A DNA stretch of 64,000 nt, taken from the NCBI GenBank assembly GCA_049792875.1, contig JBARBI010000332.1:1-64000 (forward strand), in the 5' to 3' direction. Made by a program: the position numbers and the translations under genes. Positions 52,400 through 59,862 of the stretch are shown here, piece after piece (within the stretch, counting starts at the first letter, position 1; every line of letters begins with the position of its first letter). This DNA is from Sulfotelmatobacter sp049792875. Lineage in GTDB: Bacteria > Acidobacteriota > Terriglobia > Terriglobales > Acidobacteriaceae. Below the pieces are notes generated by a model. That model saw only the letters and a list, made by a program, of their open reading frames with translations. It ran no database searches and had not been told where the DNA came from.

Positions 52400-53056
52400 A
52401 TGCCGGAAGAAAGGACTTCGCTGACAGATCCAGCCCAGCCGTTCAACGAGGAGATGCTGATCCGGCGCATCCGGGACGGCGAGAACGACCTTTTTTATGA
52501 GCTGATTCGACCTTACGAACGACGCGTCTACTCCGCAGCCTTAGCTATTTTGCGAAACGAGGCCGATGCCGAGGACGTGGCCCAGGAGGCGGTACTGAAA
52601 GCGCTCAAGCACATTCGGCAATTCCGTGCGGAGTCGCGGTTCAGCACGTGGTTAATCCAGATCACCGTCAATGAGGCGCGGATGCGGTTAAGGAGACAGC
52701 ACGCAAACCGGATCGAGCCTATCGTCGATCATCAAGACGAGGAGGGCAACTATGTACCCCGCGACTTCGCAGACTGGCGTGAGATCCCGTCGGAGACCCT
52801 GGAGCGAAAAGAGATACGGCAGAAACTCGCCGAGGCATTGGCTTCGCTCGGAGAAAAGTACCGGGAAGTCTTTGTCCTGCGCGACATGCAACATTTGAGT
52901 ATCGAGGAAACAGCTAAGGCACTCGGGGTCTCAAGCGCGTCGGTCAAAACGCGCTTGCTGCGGGCACGGCTGATGTTGCGCGATCTGTTATCGCCGGGGC
53001 TCGGCGGTAGCTGGAGCAGCAAGTTGTCGTTTGAAAAGGGGACCAAGCCATGGTAG
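52400..53056 (+). CDS. ECF-family RNA polymerase sigma factor
   Basis: 218 residues from ATG 52400 with GAGGAG upstream. Regions 2 (ELIRPYERRVYSAALAILRN, DAEDVAQEAVLKALKHI, FSTWLIQITVNEARM) and 4 (LGEKYREVFVLRDMQHLSIE, ETAKALGVSSASVKTRLLRA) are intact. It is a close paralogue of the sigma factor at 49218. It follows the cytochrome b gene by 44 bp and overlaps the anti-sigma gene start by seven bases, so it probably controls the molybdopterin enzyme operon it belongs to. Confidence 0.93.
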   Translation: MPEERTSLTDPAQPFNEEMLIRRIRDGENDLFYELIRPYERRVYSAALAILRNEADAEDVAQEAVLKALKHIRQFRAESRFSTWLIQITVNEARMRLRRQHANRIEPIVDHQDEEGNYVPRDFADWREIPSETLERKEIRQKLAEALASLGEKYREVFVLRDMQHLSIEETAKALGVSSASVKTRLLRARLMLRDLLSPGLGGSWSSKLSFEKGTKPW

Positions 53057-53595
53057 TCAACTGCGAAGAAGTCTGGCGTGAGGTTTCGAACTACCTTGAT
53101 GGTGGGATCGAACCGGATCTGCGGCTTGCCCTGGAAGAGCACATCCGCGGCTGCCGGCGCTGTGCCGCCGTGCTTAACGGCACGCGTAACGTCGTTCAGC
53201 TGTACGGAGATGAAAGGATGCTCGAAGTACCGCTGGGCTTCAGCCAGCGTCTGCAGCACAGGCTGGATGAGGAGAATATGCCTCATAGCCGGCGAGGCTT
53301 TCTCGGGTGGATGGTTGCGGCCGCAGCGGCAGTCTTGGTTGCGGGCAGCTTCGAGGCGGCCAGATCTTCGGTCTTCAGTCATCCTGAGCTGCGTTCGGAG
53401 CACGCCCAACCTGGAGCCGGGGTTCCTCCGGATATGCTGGTCGTGGTTTCGACCGATGGGAAAACGTTTCACGCAGCGGGGTGTCCGTTCATCCACGACA
53501 AAGCACACATTCAGACAATTGCGGCCCGGGAAGCGCAACGCGCTGGGTATGCGCCTTGCATCCGGTGTATGAAGCAGTACTTGAATGCCGGCTGA
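53050..53595 (+). CDS. membrane anti-sigma factor with zf-HC2 domain and C-terminal Ada-like zinc motif
   Basis: 181 residues. The N-terminal anti-sigma zinc finger has CEEVWREVSNYLDGG, LEEHIRGCRRC (H-x3-C-x2-C). A membrane helix (about 82-100) follows. The external C-terminal part carries FHAAGCPFIHDKAHIQTIAA, REAQRAGYAPCIRCMKQYL, a C/H arrangement like the Ada-type zinc-binding fold (C-x3-H, C-x2-C). An exported metal or thiol sensor that releases the sigma factor is a reasonable inference. Start overlaps the sigma gene. Confidence 0.82.
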   Translation: MVVNCEEVWREVSNYLDGGIEPDLRLALEEHIRGCRRCAAVLNGTRNVVQLYGDERMLEVPLGFSQRLQHRLDEENMPHSRRGFLGWMVAAAAAVLVAGSFEAARSSVFSHPELRSEHAQPGAGVPPDMLVVVSTDGKTFHAAGCPFIHDKAHIQTIAAREAQRAGYAPCIRCMKQYLNAG

Positions 53596-53673
53596 CTTCG
53601 CCCTTGGCCCGGTTGATACTGAATCGCGTTGCTCACCCTTGGAACAGCTGGTGTGAGTGATTACAAATAAGCA

Positions 53674-53797
53674 CTGGCGGCCTTTAACGATCACCCAAAT
53701 CAGGCTTGATCTTTCCGTTCTTTCCAATGGAGGGCTTGCAGTAGCGCCACTTCTTGCCAACACGGACATACTTCCATACGGACACGCGTCTGTTCAT
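53674..53797 (-). pseudogene. integrase N-terminal stub beside tRNA-Leu
   Basis: From ATG 53797 the frame reads RRVSVWKYVRVGKKWRYCKP then SIGKNGKIKPD, which I recognise as the start of acidobacterial phage-type integrases. A one-base shift then gives WVIVKGRQ in the next frame and the likeness ends. It lies 90 bp downstream of the 3' end of tRNA-Leu on the same strand, the classic place for an integrase of a tRNA-targeting element. Confidence 0.7.
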
Positions 53798-53886
53798 GGG
53801 CGAATCCTTTCCGCCCTTGAAACGTATCCCGGAATACTAGAGGGGAGTACTAGGTAACGACCGTACCTTCTTTGTCGTCAAGTTGC

Positions 53887-53975
53887 TGGTGCCGGGAGGG
53901 GGAATCGAACCCCCACAGTCCTTTCGGACCTGCGGATTTTAAGTCCGCTGCGTCTGCCAATTTCGCCATCCCGGC
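53887..53975 (-). tRNA. tRNA-Leu (anticodon TAA)
   Basis: 89 bases with acceptor stem GCCGGGA/TCCCGGC, discriminator A and encoded CCA. The anticodon stem-loop is GCGGA-CTTAAAA-TCCGC (anticodon TAA). The long variable arm (GGTCCGAAAGGACTG) is the class II form expected of leucine tRNA, and the T arm GGGGG-TTCGATT-CCCCC is perfect. Confidence 0.97.
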
Positions 53976-54038
53976 TCGCGTTCATTCTAGCGTAGGGATG
54001 ACGGCGGTCGATCGATGAAAGAAACGTGGCTGGCACGC

Positions 54039-55181
54039 CTACGCGTGAGCGGCAGCCGGCGAGTCGCCGGCCACCGCGCTAGGGACGGCTCGCTGTCTGC
54101 GCAGTGCATCGTGGAATTCTTCGGCTGTGAGCGATTCGCCGTAGAACAACTGAAGCAACGGATCGTCCATCTCAGCCGTGGGCGGCTTGGCAGAATTCGG
54201 CTCGGACTCCAGCCCTTCCGGTTCGACCAGCAACTCGGGCAACAACGTGCGGTTTTCTGTCAGCACTCCCAGGAATCGCTCCACGGCTGCGCGATGTTCC
54301 GGGGTCGCCTGGGTGAATTCGACGCCCATGCCCTTGTCGGGATGCATGATCCGCACCACACCCTGGGCCCGCACCTCAACTCCACCAGCGCGCATGGACA
54401 GAGCCACCCGGCTCGACGCGGGAAAAGGCGATGAAATCTCCAGATAGCACCCGCCCAGACTCAGATCGGTAAGCTGGCAATGAATCGGCGGATCGTCTTG
54501 TTCCGCCTCGGGAGAATTCTGTTTGAGCCACTCGCGCAACTGGCGCGCGGCTTCGGGCGATACCTGCGGGAAGCGCAGACCCGCCTGTTGGCCAGTTCCT
54601 TCCCAGGCAAACTCCGCAGGGAGTTCCAGGGAAGTTTGTGTTCCGGGCAAGGTGAAGACAATCTGCCAGCGCCCAGTGGGGCGACGCCGGTTCCGGAGAC
54701 TGACCGCCATGCCCCCCTCGCTCACGTCGACCGTTGTGACCTGCATGTTGCCCCCAGCTTCGGGGCTGCGCATGACCACGGGAATCTGCACCGCGACCCG
54801 CGCGTTGCGGCGCCGCTCGCTCTTCATCAGCGCGCGGGCCGCACGGAAACTCGATTTGGCTCGTTCACTGGATACCGGCTTGTACAACACGAAGTGCGCG
54901 CCGATGCTGAACACCGCTTTCAAGCCAATGAGAGGCTCAACAATGGCTACGGCCACAGCCTGCTTGTTGCAGGGAGCGCTCCGGGCGCTGCGCAGCACCT
55001 CCGAGGCACCATCGTCGGTAACGTCGACGATGATTGCCTCAAACCGCTCGCGCGTCAGCTTGCGCAAGGCCTTGTCCGAGTCCGCGCACAACTCAACTGC
55101 AATATCCAGATCGCCCAGCACGCGGCGCAATACCCGCACGATCTTTTCGTCCGAACACAGCACCAACGATTTCAGACTCAT
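54039..55181 (-). CDS. receiver-like protein with two PilZ domains
   Basis: 380 residues. Residues 1-115 resemble a response-regulator receiver (SLVLCSDEKIVRVLRRVLGD, AIIVDVTDD with the acceptor-like Asp, FVLYKPV with the conserved Lys). The first PilZ domain (about 121-215) has SERRRNARVAVQIPV (RxxxR) and DVSEGGMAV (DxSxxG), a full c-di-GMP-binding set. The second (about 225-320) has DLSLGGCYLEI but lacks a clear RxxxR. An acidic low-complexity tail follows. Probably a c-di-GMP effector; partners are unknown, though c-di-GMP enzymes occur at 30574. Confidence 0.85.
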   Translation of the reverse strand: MSLKSLVLCSDEKIVRVLRRVLGDLDIAVELCADSDKALRKLTRERFEAIIVDVTDDGASEVLRSARSAPCNKQAVAVAIVEPLIGLKAVFSIGAHFVLYKPVSSERAKSSFRAARALMKSERRRNARVAVQIPVVMRSPEAGGNMQVTTVDVSEGGMAVSLRNRRRPTGRWQIVFTLPGTQTSLELPAEFAWEGTGQQAGLRFPQVSPEAARQLREWLKQNSPEAEQDDPPIHCQLTDLSLGGCYLEISSPFPASSRVALSMRAGGVEVRAQGVVRIMHPDKGMGVEFTQATPEHRAAVERFLGVLTENRTLLPELLVEPEGLESEPNSAKPPTAEMDDPLLQLFYGESLTAEEFHDALRRQRAVPSAVAGDSPAAAHA

Positions 55182-55679
55182 GGTTGGGCCTACTCAATGA
55201 ACTCAGGGATTCCCGATTGCCAGGCAAGTCAGGGCGCTAGCGTCGGCCGGGACTCTACACGAGATTCCCTGTCTGAACTCTATGTCCATCGACGAAAGGG
55301 ATCAACGGCTCTGCTCACACAACTGGTTACGGCCGTAATCTGCAGGCGAGCCAGTCCGCAACCATGAGCAGAGCCTGCGTTGCTCACCCTTCTGCCTCCA
55401 TTAGGACCGCTGAGGCGGAAGGAACTCGCCTTAAGTACCATGTTTGCATGCGATTGGACCTATCCGCTCACGGTCCGGCAAGGAAATTTCCATTGACTTT
55501 CTGCCGAAAATGACTGTAAGATCTTGAGTCTCCGATTAGTTTTGGACGCGAATCAGTCTAAGGTCCTAGGTTTGTCTACAGAGACCCTGCGTTCAGTTTG
55601 CATCCTGAAGACGACGCGGAGAATCATATAGTTAGACGAGTTTTGCAGTTTCATCCCCTTAAGTGGAAAGGCATTTTTC
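55182..55679. other. intergenic stretch with a candidate promoter
   Basis: No gene recognised in about 500 bases. TTGACT-18bp-TAAGAT at 55493-55522 is a fair sigma70-type promoter pointing right, about 160 bp before the small protein gene at 55680, leaving room for a leader RNA. No known RNA family was recognised. Confidence 0.45.
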
Positions 55680-55907
55680 ATGGCCAAGCGACGCGGAAAT
55701 CCGAACTGGGGCAAGCCTGAACCGATCGGGCCGATTACCCCGACCATCACCGAGTTTGAACAGGTTGTGCGCGAGTACAAGCTCTCTCCGGACCAGTACC
55801 TGCGGTCGACTCGCCTGCGCGAGTGGGCCCGCCGCAACAAGAATTCCAAGTACATCCCCGAGCCGCTTCTGGAAGCCTGGGGGTTCGAGATCGAGTCCAC
55901 TCTGTAA
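55680..55907 (+). CDS. small conserved-looking hypothetical protein
   Basis: 75 residues from ATG 55680, preceded by GGAAAGG. Basic N-terminus (MAKRRGNPNWGKPEPIGPI), then helices TEFEQVVREYKLSPDQYLRS, TRLREWARRNKNSKYIPEPL and LEAWGFEIESTL. No cysteines or membrane segment. The compact ordered composition and good ribosome site suggest a real gene; I have an impression of similar acidobacterial proteins but no function. Confidence 0.7.
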   Translation: MAKRRGNPNWGKPEPIGPITPTITEFEQVVREYKLSPDQYLRSTRLREWARRNKNSKYIPEPLLEAWGFEIESTL

Positions 55908-55993
55908 CCGCAAACATCACAGCAGCTTGAGGGTCGCTCCTTCAACAAGGCAGCGACCCTTTGCATTGGGAACAAGCTTTTGAACTGAAGCAT

Positions 55994-56074
55994 GTGGGGA
56001 CGGCCGCCTTCGGCCGTCCGGATTGTGTCCTCGCCAGGCTTCGCCCGGCGGACAGCCGACGGCGGCTGTCCCCA
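55994..56074. repeat. dispersed palindromic repeat, copy 2
   Basis: Two perfect hairpins, GGACGGCCG-CCTT-CGGCCGTCC and GGACAGCCG-ACGG-CGGCTGTCC, joined by a stretch containing CGCCAGGCTTCGCCCGGCG. The second hairpin and the joining part match, in reverse orientation, the element at 17442-17490. Confidence 0.65.
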
Positions 56075-56140
56075 TACGAAACCCGATTTCTGCAATAGTG
56101 CTTATCCCTCCGTGGTCCGTGATAATGTCTTCCCCAGCAA

Positions 56141-56752
56141 ATGCTCAATGTCCTGCAAATCCCGGCCGCGGAACTCTTCTCTCTGCTCGCCGCAATCGGC
56201 TTTGCCGCGGGACTGAATCTCTACGCGACGGTCGCCGTGCTCGGACTGCTCGCCCGCTTCGGTCATCTCCCGCTCCCGCCGGGACTGCAACTGCTCGCGG
56301 GCTGGCCGGTGATCATTGCCAGCGTCGCGCTCTTCGCAGTCGAATTCTTCGCTGACAAGATCCCTGCCTTCGATCTGATCTGGAATGCTCTGCACACGTT
56401 CATCCGCGTACCTGTCGCTGGACTCTTGGCCTATCGGGCCACCAGCCAACTCTCTGCCGAGCATCAGCTGCTGGCGACCCTGCTGGGCGCCGGCGTCGCT
56501 TTGATCGCCCACAGCGGAAAAACAGCAGCGCGCGCCGCCGTGACGCCCTCGCCCGAACCGTTCTCGAACGTCACTCTCAGCCTGGTCGAGGACGCTTTCG
56601 CGATCGGCTTGACTTGGCTGGCCACAAAACATCCGTATGTCGCGGGAACTCTCGCCACAATTTTCGTCGTGATCATCGTGCTCCTGACGCGCTGGGTGGT
56701 CCGCGCCATGCTCGCCCTGTTCCGCGGCGCCGAACACGAACTGGCCGGGTAG
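56141..56752 (+). CDS. DUF4126-type membrane protein
   Basis: 203 residues with about five helices. AAIGFAAGLNLYATVAVLGL (about 17-36), WPVIIASVALFAVEFFADKI, PAFDLIWNALHTFIRVPVAG and SLVEDAFAIGLTWLATKHPY are features of the DUF4126 family. Inner-membrane protein of unknown function. No operon partner; palindromic repeats lie on its left side and a transposase scrap on its right. Confidence 0.82.
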   Translation: MLNVLQIPAAELFSLLAAIGFAAGLNLYATVAVLGLLARFGHLPLPPGLQLLAGWPVIIASVALFAVEFFADKIPAFDLIWNALHTFIRVPVAGLLAYRATSQLSAEHQLLATLLGAGVALIAHSGKTAARAAVTPSPEPFSNVTLSLVEDAFAIGLTWLATKHPYVAGTLATIFVVIIVLLTRWVVRAMLALFRGAEHELAG

Positions 56753-57212
56753 CGCCGTTTGCCGGGATATAGGGAACGCCAGCGGTACCCGATCAGAATT
56801 TTTTCGGCCAAGTCAGGTAAAGTCCGGTTTTCTTTGGTTTAAGGATCGCCGATACCGATGTTTGGCGGTAACATATTTAAACCAAATGACTTGCTGGCAA
56901 AATATTGCGGGAGATGGGTATCCAGTTGACTCCGGTAGCCGCTACAGCTAGTGTAGCGGCCCCTGGAGCAGGCGGAGGATTATCCGCGGACGCTGGTGGA
57001 ATTGGAGGTGCGGTTTAGCAGTGAACAAGCCTGCCGAGAGTATCTGGTTCGCCTCCTGATCAGCCCAAACGCCCACCCTTCGCGAAAAACACCGAAGGAT
57101 GGGGTGCCCACGGTTGGAAGCTCAGAGCTCAATAATAAAGACTGCGCGACCCTCCTTTTGCCCACCCGGACACGACTTGGAAGCGAACTGCCTCTGCTAA
57201 AATCGCCTCAAT
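56753..57212. other. intergenic stretch with IS scrap and hairpin
   Basis: It holds the IS1595-type fragment listed separately and an imperfect hairpin at 57072-57103 (CCCACCCTTCG / CGAAGGATGGG, one mismatch). I looked for an FMN riboswitch ahead of the riboflavin gene and saw none. Confidence 0.5.
56963..57055 (+). mobile_element. IS1595-family transposase N-terminal fragment
   Basis: In one frame the DNA reads LEQAEDYPRTLVELEVRFSS then EQACREYLVRL, which matches the start of IS1595-type transposases (before their RCPxC zinc ribbon). A stop lies just upstream and likeness ends after the RL, so only about 30 codons survive. Confidence 0.6.
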
Positions 57213-58382
57213 ATGAGCCCGCAGCATCCATTCACCGACGTTCCCGATGCGATCGAGGAAATTCGCGCTGGCCGCATGATTATTGTCGTCGACGACGAGG
57301 ATCGCGAGAACGAAGGCGATCTCACCCTCGCCGCCGAGAAGGTCACCCCCGAAGCCATCAACTTCATGGCGAAATTCGGCCGAGGCCTGGTCTGCCTGGC
57401 GATGACCGAGGAGCGCCTCGAGCACCTGCACATCGGTCCCATGACCTCGGAGAACACCTCGCAGTTCGGGACCGCATTTTGTGAAGCGATTGACGCGCGT
57501 CAGGGCGTAACGACTGGGATTTCTGCCTACGACCGCTCTCGGACGATTCAGGTGGCAATCGATCCAGCCACTAAGCCCAGTGACCTGGCGCGTCCGGGAC
57601 ACGTGTTCCCTCTCCGCGCCCGCAAGGGCGGAGTGCTGGTGCGGGCCGGGCAAACCGAAGCGTCTGTCGATCTGGCGCGGCTCGCGGGCATGGTTCCGGC
57701 GGGAATCATTTGCGAGATCATGAAGGACGACGGCAGCATGGCGCGGGTGCCGGACCTGATCGAATTCTGCCGCGAACACAAAATGAAGATGCTCACCGTA
57801 GCCGAATTGATCCGCTACCGCATGGAGCATGAGCGTTACGTGCATCGCGTGGGCGAAGCCCTGATCGACACGAGGTTCGGGGAGTTCCGGCTGATCGCGT
57901 ATGAGAGCGAGATTGACGGTGGAGAATCGCACGTGGCCCTGATTCGCGGCGATATCGAGCACAGCGAAGAGCCGGTTCTGGTCCGGATGCACGCGCATTG
58001 CCTGATGGGCGACGTCTTCGGCGCCACTGGCTGCGAGTGCCATGCCACACTGGAAGGCGCTCTCCGCCGCATTTCCCAGGAAGGCCGCGGCGCGCTGATC
58101 TACCTGCACCAGACCTCGCAGGGATTTTCGGTGGAGAAGCTTGGCGATCGAACCGCGCTCAGCTTCCACCGTGGTCGCAAACTGCCTTCGCTATTCGAGA
58201 CTGAGAAGCAGATTCAGCGCGAAATCGGCATCGGGGCACAGATCCTGTCCGACCTGGACCTGCACCGGATTCGCCTGCTGACGAATCGTCCCAAGAAAGT
58301 CGCCGCGCTCGAGGGGTTCGGAATTGAAATTGTCGAACAGGTTCCGGTGGAGTTGAATGAAGTAAAGGCGGGAAAGAACTAG
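57213..58382 (+). CDS. ribB: RibBA-like protein: active-looking DHBP synthase with degenerate GTP cyclohydrolase II domain
   Basis: 389 residues. Residues 1-205 are 3,4-dihydroxy-2-butanone-4-phosphate synthase: MIIVVDDEDRENEGDLTLAA, EHLHIGPM, DARQGVTTGISAYDRS, GHVFPLRARKGGVLVRAGQT, EASVDLARLAG, all well kept. The C-terminal half has the cyclohydrolase II zinc cysteines (C263, C274, C276) and a late GAQILSDLDLHRIRLLTNRP, but the catalytic EGRGIGL stretch is replaced by TSQGFSVEK, and the R before CxC is Gly. This resembles RibBX-type proteins whose second domain is not a working cyclohydrolase. GTP cyclohydrolase II would then be needed from another gene. Confidence 0.85.
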   Translation: MSPQHPFTDVPDAIEEIRAGRMIIVVDDEDRENEGDLTLAAEKVTPEAINFMAKFGRGLVCLAMTEERLEHLHIGPMTSENTSQFGTAFCEAIDARQGVTTGISAYDRSRTIQVAIDPATKPSDLARPGHVFPLRARKGGVLVRAGQTEASVDLARLAGMVPAGIICEIMKDDGSMARVPDLIEFCREHKMKMLTVAELIRYRMEHERYVHRVGEALIDTRFGEFRLIAYESEIDGGESHVALIRGDIEHSEEPVLVRMHAHCLMGDVFGATGCECHATLEGALRRISQEGRGALIYLHQTSQGFSVEKLGDRTALSFHRGRKLPSLFETEKQIQREIGIGAQILSDLDLHRIRLLTNRPKKVAALEGFGIEIVEQVPVELNEVKAGKN

Positions 58383-58407
58383 GGGCCGCAGAGCGCGGCC
58401 CCGTCTT

Positions 58408-58671
58408 TTAGAAGGGTTTGCGCACGACGACTTCTGCGTCGCGGATAAAAAACTGCGCCGAGCAGTGCTCCGACCCGCAAATGACTGGCAGCAGGCCGTT
58501 GATCTGCTTGCGAGTGATCAGGCCCAGCATGCCGCAGGATGGGCAGGACAACACGGCCCAGTAGGGATCTTCCTTCTCTCCGATTTCGCCGGCATTTTCC
58601 AGCACGAAGACGGTACCAGGCTGCATCTGTTCCGGAATCCACTCACTGAGAAGATCCAGTTCACCGACCAT
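58408..58671 (-). CDS. small protein with zinc-ribbon-like cysteines
   Basis: 87 residues from ATG 58671, six bases after AGGAGG; a longer in-frame start at 58716 lacks such a site. LSCPSCGMLGLITRKQINGL then PVICGSEHCSAQF give C-x2-C and C-x4-C pairs, a likely zinc ribbon. The N-terminal half (ELDLLSEWIPEQMQPGTVFV) is acidic. Family not recognised. It is convergent with the RibBA-like gene, ends 25 bp from it, and lies just downstream of the MerR regulator gene on the same strand. Confidence 0.7.
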   Translation of the reverse strand: MVGELDLLSEWIPEQMQPGTVFVLENAGEIGEKEDPYWAVLSCPSCGMLGLITRKQINGLLPVICGSEHCSAQFFIRDAEVVVRKPF

Positions 58672-58724
58672 GTCTTCCTCCTGTGTCCCTCGCCCTAGTT
58701 GGTGCTGCTGGTTCAAACACCTGC

Positions 58725-59198
58725 CTACGAAACTTTTTTAGCACGCCGGCGGTAATCCGGCGACGTTACCGAAGTATTCGCCTTCCCGGAGACGACCCCG
58801 GCTCGCACCTGCCGCACTGCGTCACTCAGGCATACGCCCAGAATCGGCTGGTCCGAATGCTTCAGGATGTCGACGATCTGGCGGGCGGAAGTCTCCAGAT
58901 ATAAATGCGTTCCGTCGGTCAGCAAGTGAACATCGGAGCTGCGGCTGACAATTTCGGCTAAACCCTTCCCGATCTCGCGGTCCAGGAAACGCATGACCTT
59001 GCGTACGCCCTGCAGCGAAAAGCCCTTGCGCCGCAGTTCGCAGATCACAGCCACTTCGGTCAGATGATTCATCGAGTACAGGCGGCGATGCCCTTCCCGC
59101 TCCGGCTTCACCACACCCCGCTCGTCCCACCACTGGAGCTGGCGAGGCGTGATTCCGGTCAAGGCAATCACCTCTTGTGATGTAAACCGATCTTGCAT
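58725..59198 (-). CDS. MerR-family transcriptional regulator
   Basis: 157 residues. The N-terminal winged helix-turn-helix is typical: FTSQEVIALTGITPRQLQWW, DERGVVKPEREGHRRLYSMN, LRRKGFSLQGVRKVM. The C-terminal half (about 75-157) has no Cys/His metal site and ends basic, so the signal is unknown. HLYLETSARQIVDILKHSDQ may be a dimer or ligand part. Two matching palindromes lie just upstream of its start, suggesting self-regulation. Confidence 0.88.
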   Translation of the reverse strand: MQDRFTSQEVIALTGITPRQLQWWDERGVVKPEREGHRRLYSMNHLTEVAVICELRRKGFSLQGVRKVMRFLDREIGKGLAEIVSRSSDVHLLTDGTHLYLETSARQIVDILKHSDQPILGVCLSDAVRQVRAGVVSGKANTSVTSPDYRRRAKKVS

Positions 59199-59210
59199 GC
59201 TCCCCCAGAT

Positions 59211-59250
59211 ATGTTTGAAACAATCCTCAAGTCGAATGTTTCAAACATTT
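59211..59250. promoter_or_regulatory. twin palindromic operators upstream of the MerR-type gene
   Basis: TGTTTGAAACA (59212-59222) and AATGTTTCAAACATT (59236-59250) are perfect palindromes of one TGTTTsAAACA consensus, with centres 26 bp apart; their outer parts also form an 11-bp inverted repeat. They start 13 bp above the MerR-type start codon and probably bind that regulator. Confidence 0.7.
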
Positions 59251-59456
59251 TAGGCATGGAAGGGCGTAGGTCAAGGAGAGAATCGGTGGAAAAGGGGTGA
59301 CTAAGAGAGTTCCTGCTTCGGAGGTGGGTCGGAAGTCAGGTTTGGTATCAAGGGATGCCTTTCAGCCAGGTTATAGGCCATTCCACGATCAATCGTGACT
59401 TTAGGCGCTGCTGGCCGCGCACCTCAGCGCCTAAAGGCGAGCCTCCATCCATGACC

Positions 59457-59696
59457 TTACGGCACCGCTGAAGCGGGGCCCTGATACAAGCCTCCCCCAA
59501 CAAAGTGCACCACTTCGAGCCGGTCGCCATCCTTGAGTCTGGTGTCAGCCCAGCGGTCGCGCGGCACGATGTCGAGATTTAGTTCCACAGCCACGCGGTC
59601 GGCCTTGATGCCAAGGATTTCGACTAGTGCGGCAAGGGTGAAAGGAGTGGGAGCGCCGGCGAAATCGCGCTCGTCACCGTTGATTTGAAGCTTCAT
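59457..59696 (-). CDS. ThiS-like sulfur carrier with C-terminal extension
   Basis: 79 residues of beta-grasp type: MKLQINGDERDF, FTLAALVEILGIKADRVAVE, LNLDIVPRDRWADTRLKDGD and RLEVVHFVGGG. Sulfur carriers such as ThiS end exactly at Gly-Gly, whose carboxylate is adenylated and thiolated. Here ten more residues (LYQGPASAVP) follow the GGG, so the protein would need trimming or has lost function through a stop-codon change. No other thiamine genes are near. Confidence 0.78.
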   Translation of the reverse strand: MKLQINGDERDFAGAPTPFTLAALVEILGIKADRVAVELNLDIVPRDRWADTRLKDGDRLEVVHFVGGGLYQGPASAVP

Positions 59697-59862
59697 TGGA
59701 CTATGAGATCCACGGGTGTGATTTGCAGCATGCGCTAGACCCCTCGCTTCGCCTGAAAAGCGGCTACGCTCGGGATGACGCCATTCTTAAGATGATAACG
59801 ATTCACGTTCCCGGAATGGCGGCCTACGTTGTGTGATGCGAACATTCGCTTCCAGGCTATAC

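Noticed and set aside
52750..53769. 339-codon minus-strand open frame under the ECF sigma and anti-sigma genes
   Set aside because: Mostly antisense to well-supported genes; only its first part, in the gap, contains the integrase remnant.
56919..57023. Small Gly/Ala-rich open frame starting ATG 56919
   Set aside because: Overlaps the transposase fragment in another frame and has low-complexity sequence without family likeness.
56753..57212. FMN riboswitch upstream of the RibBA-like gene
   Set aside because: None of the conserved RFN-element blocks was seen.
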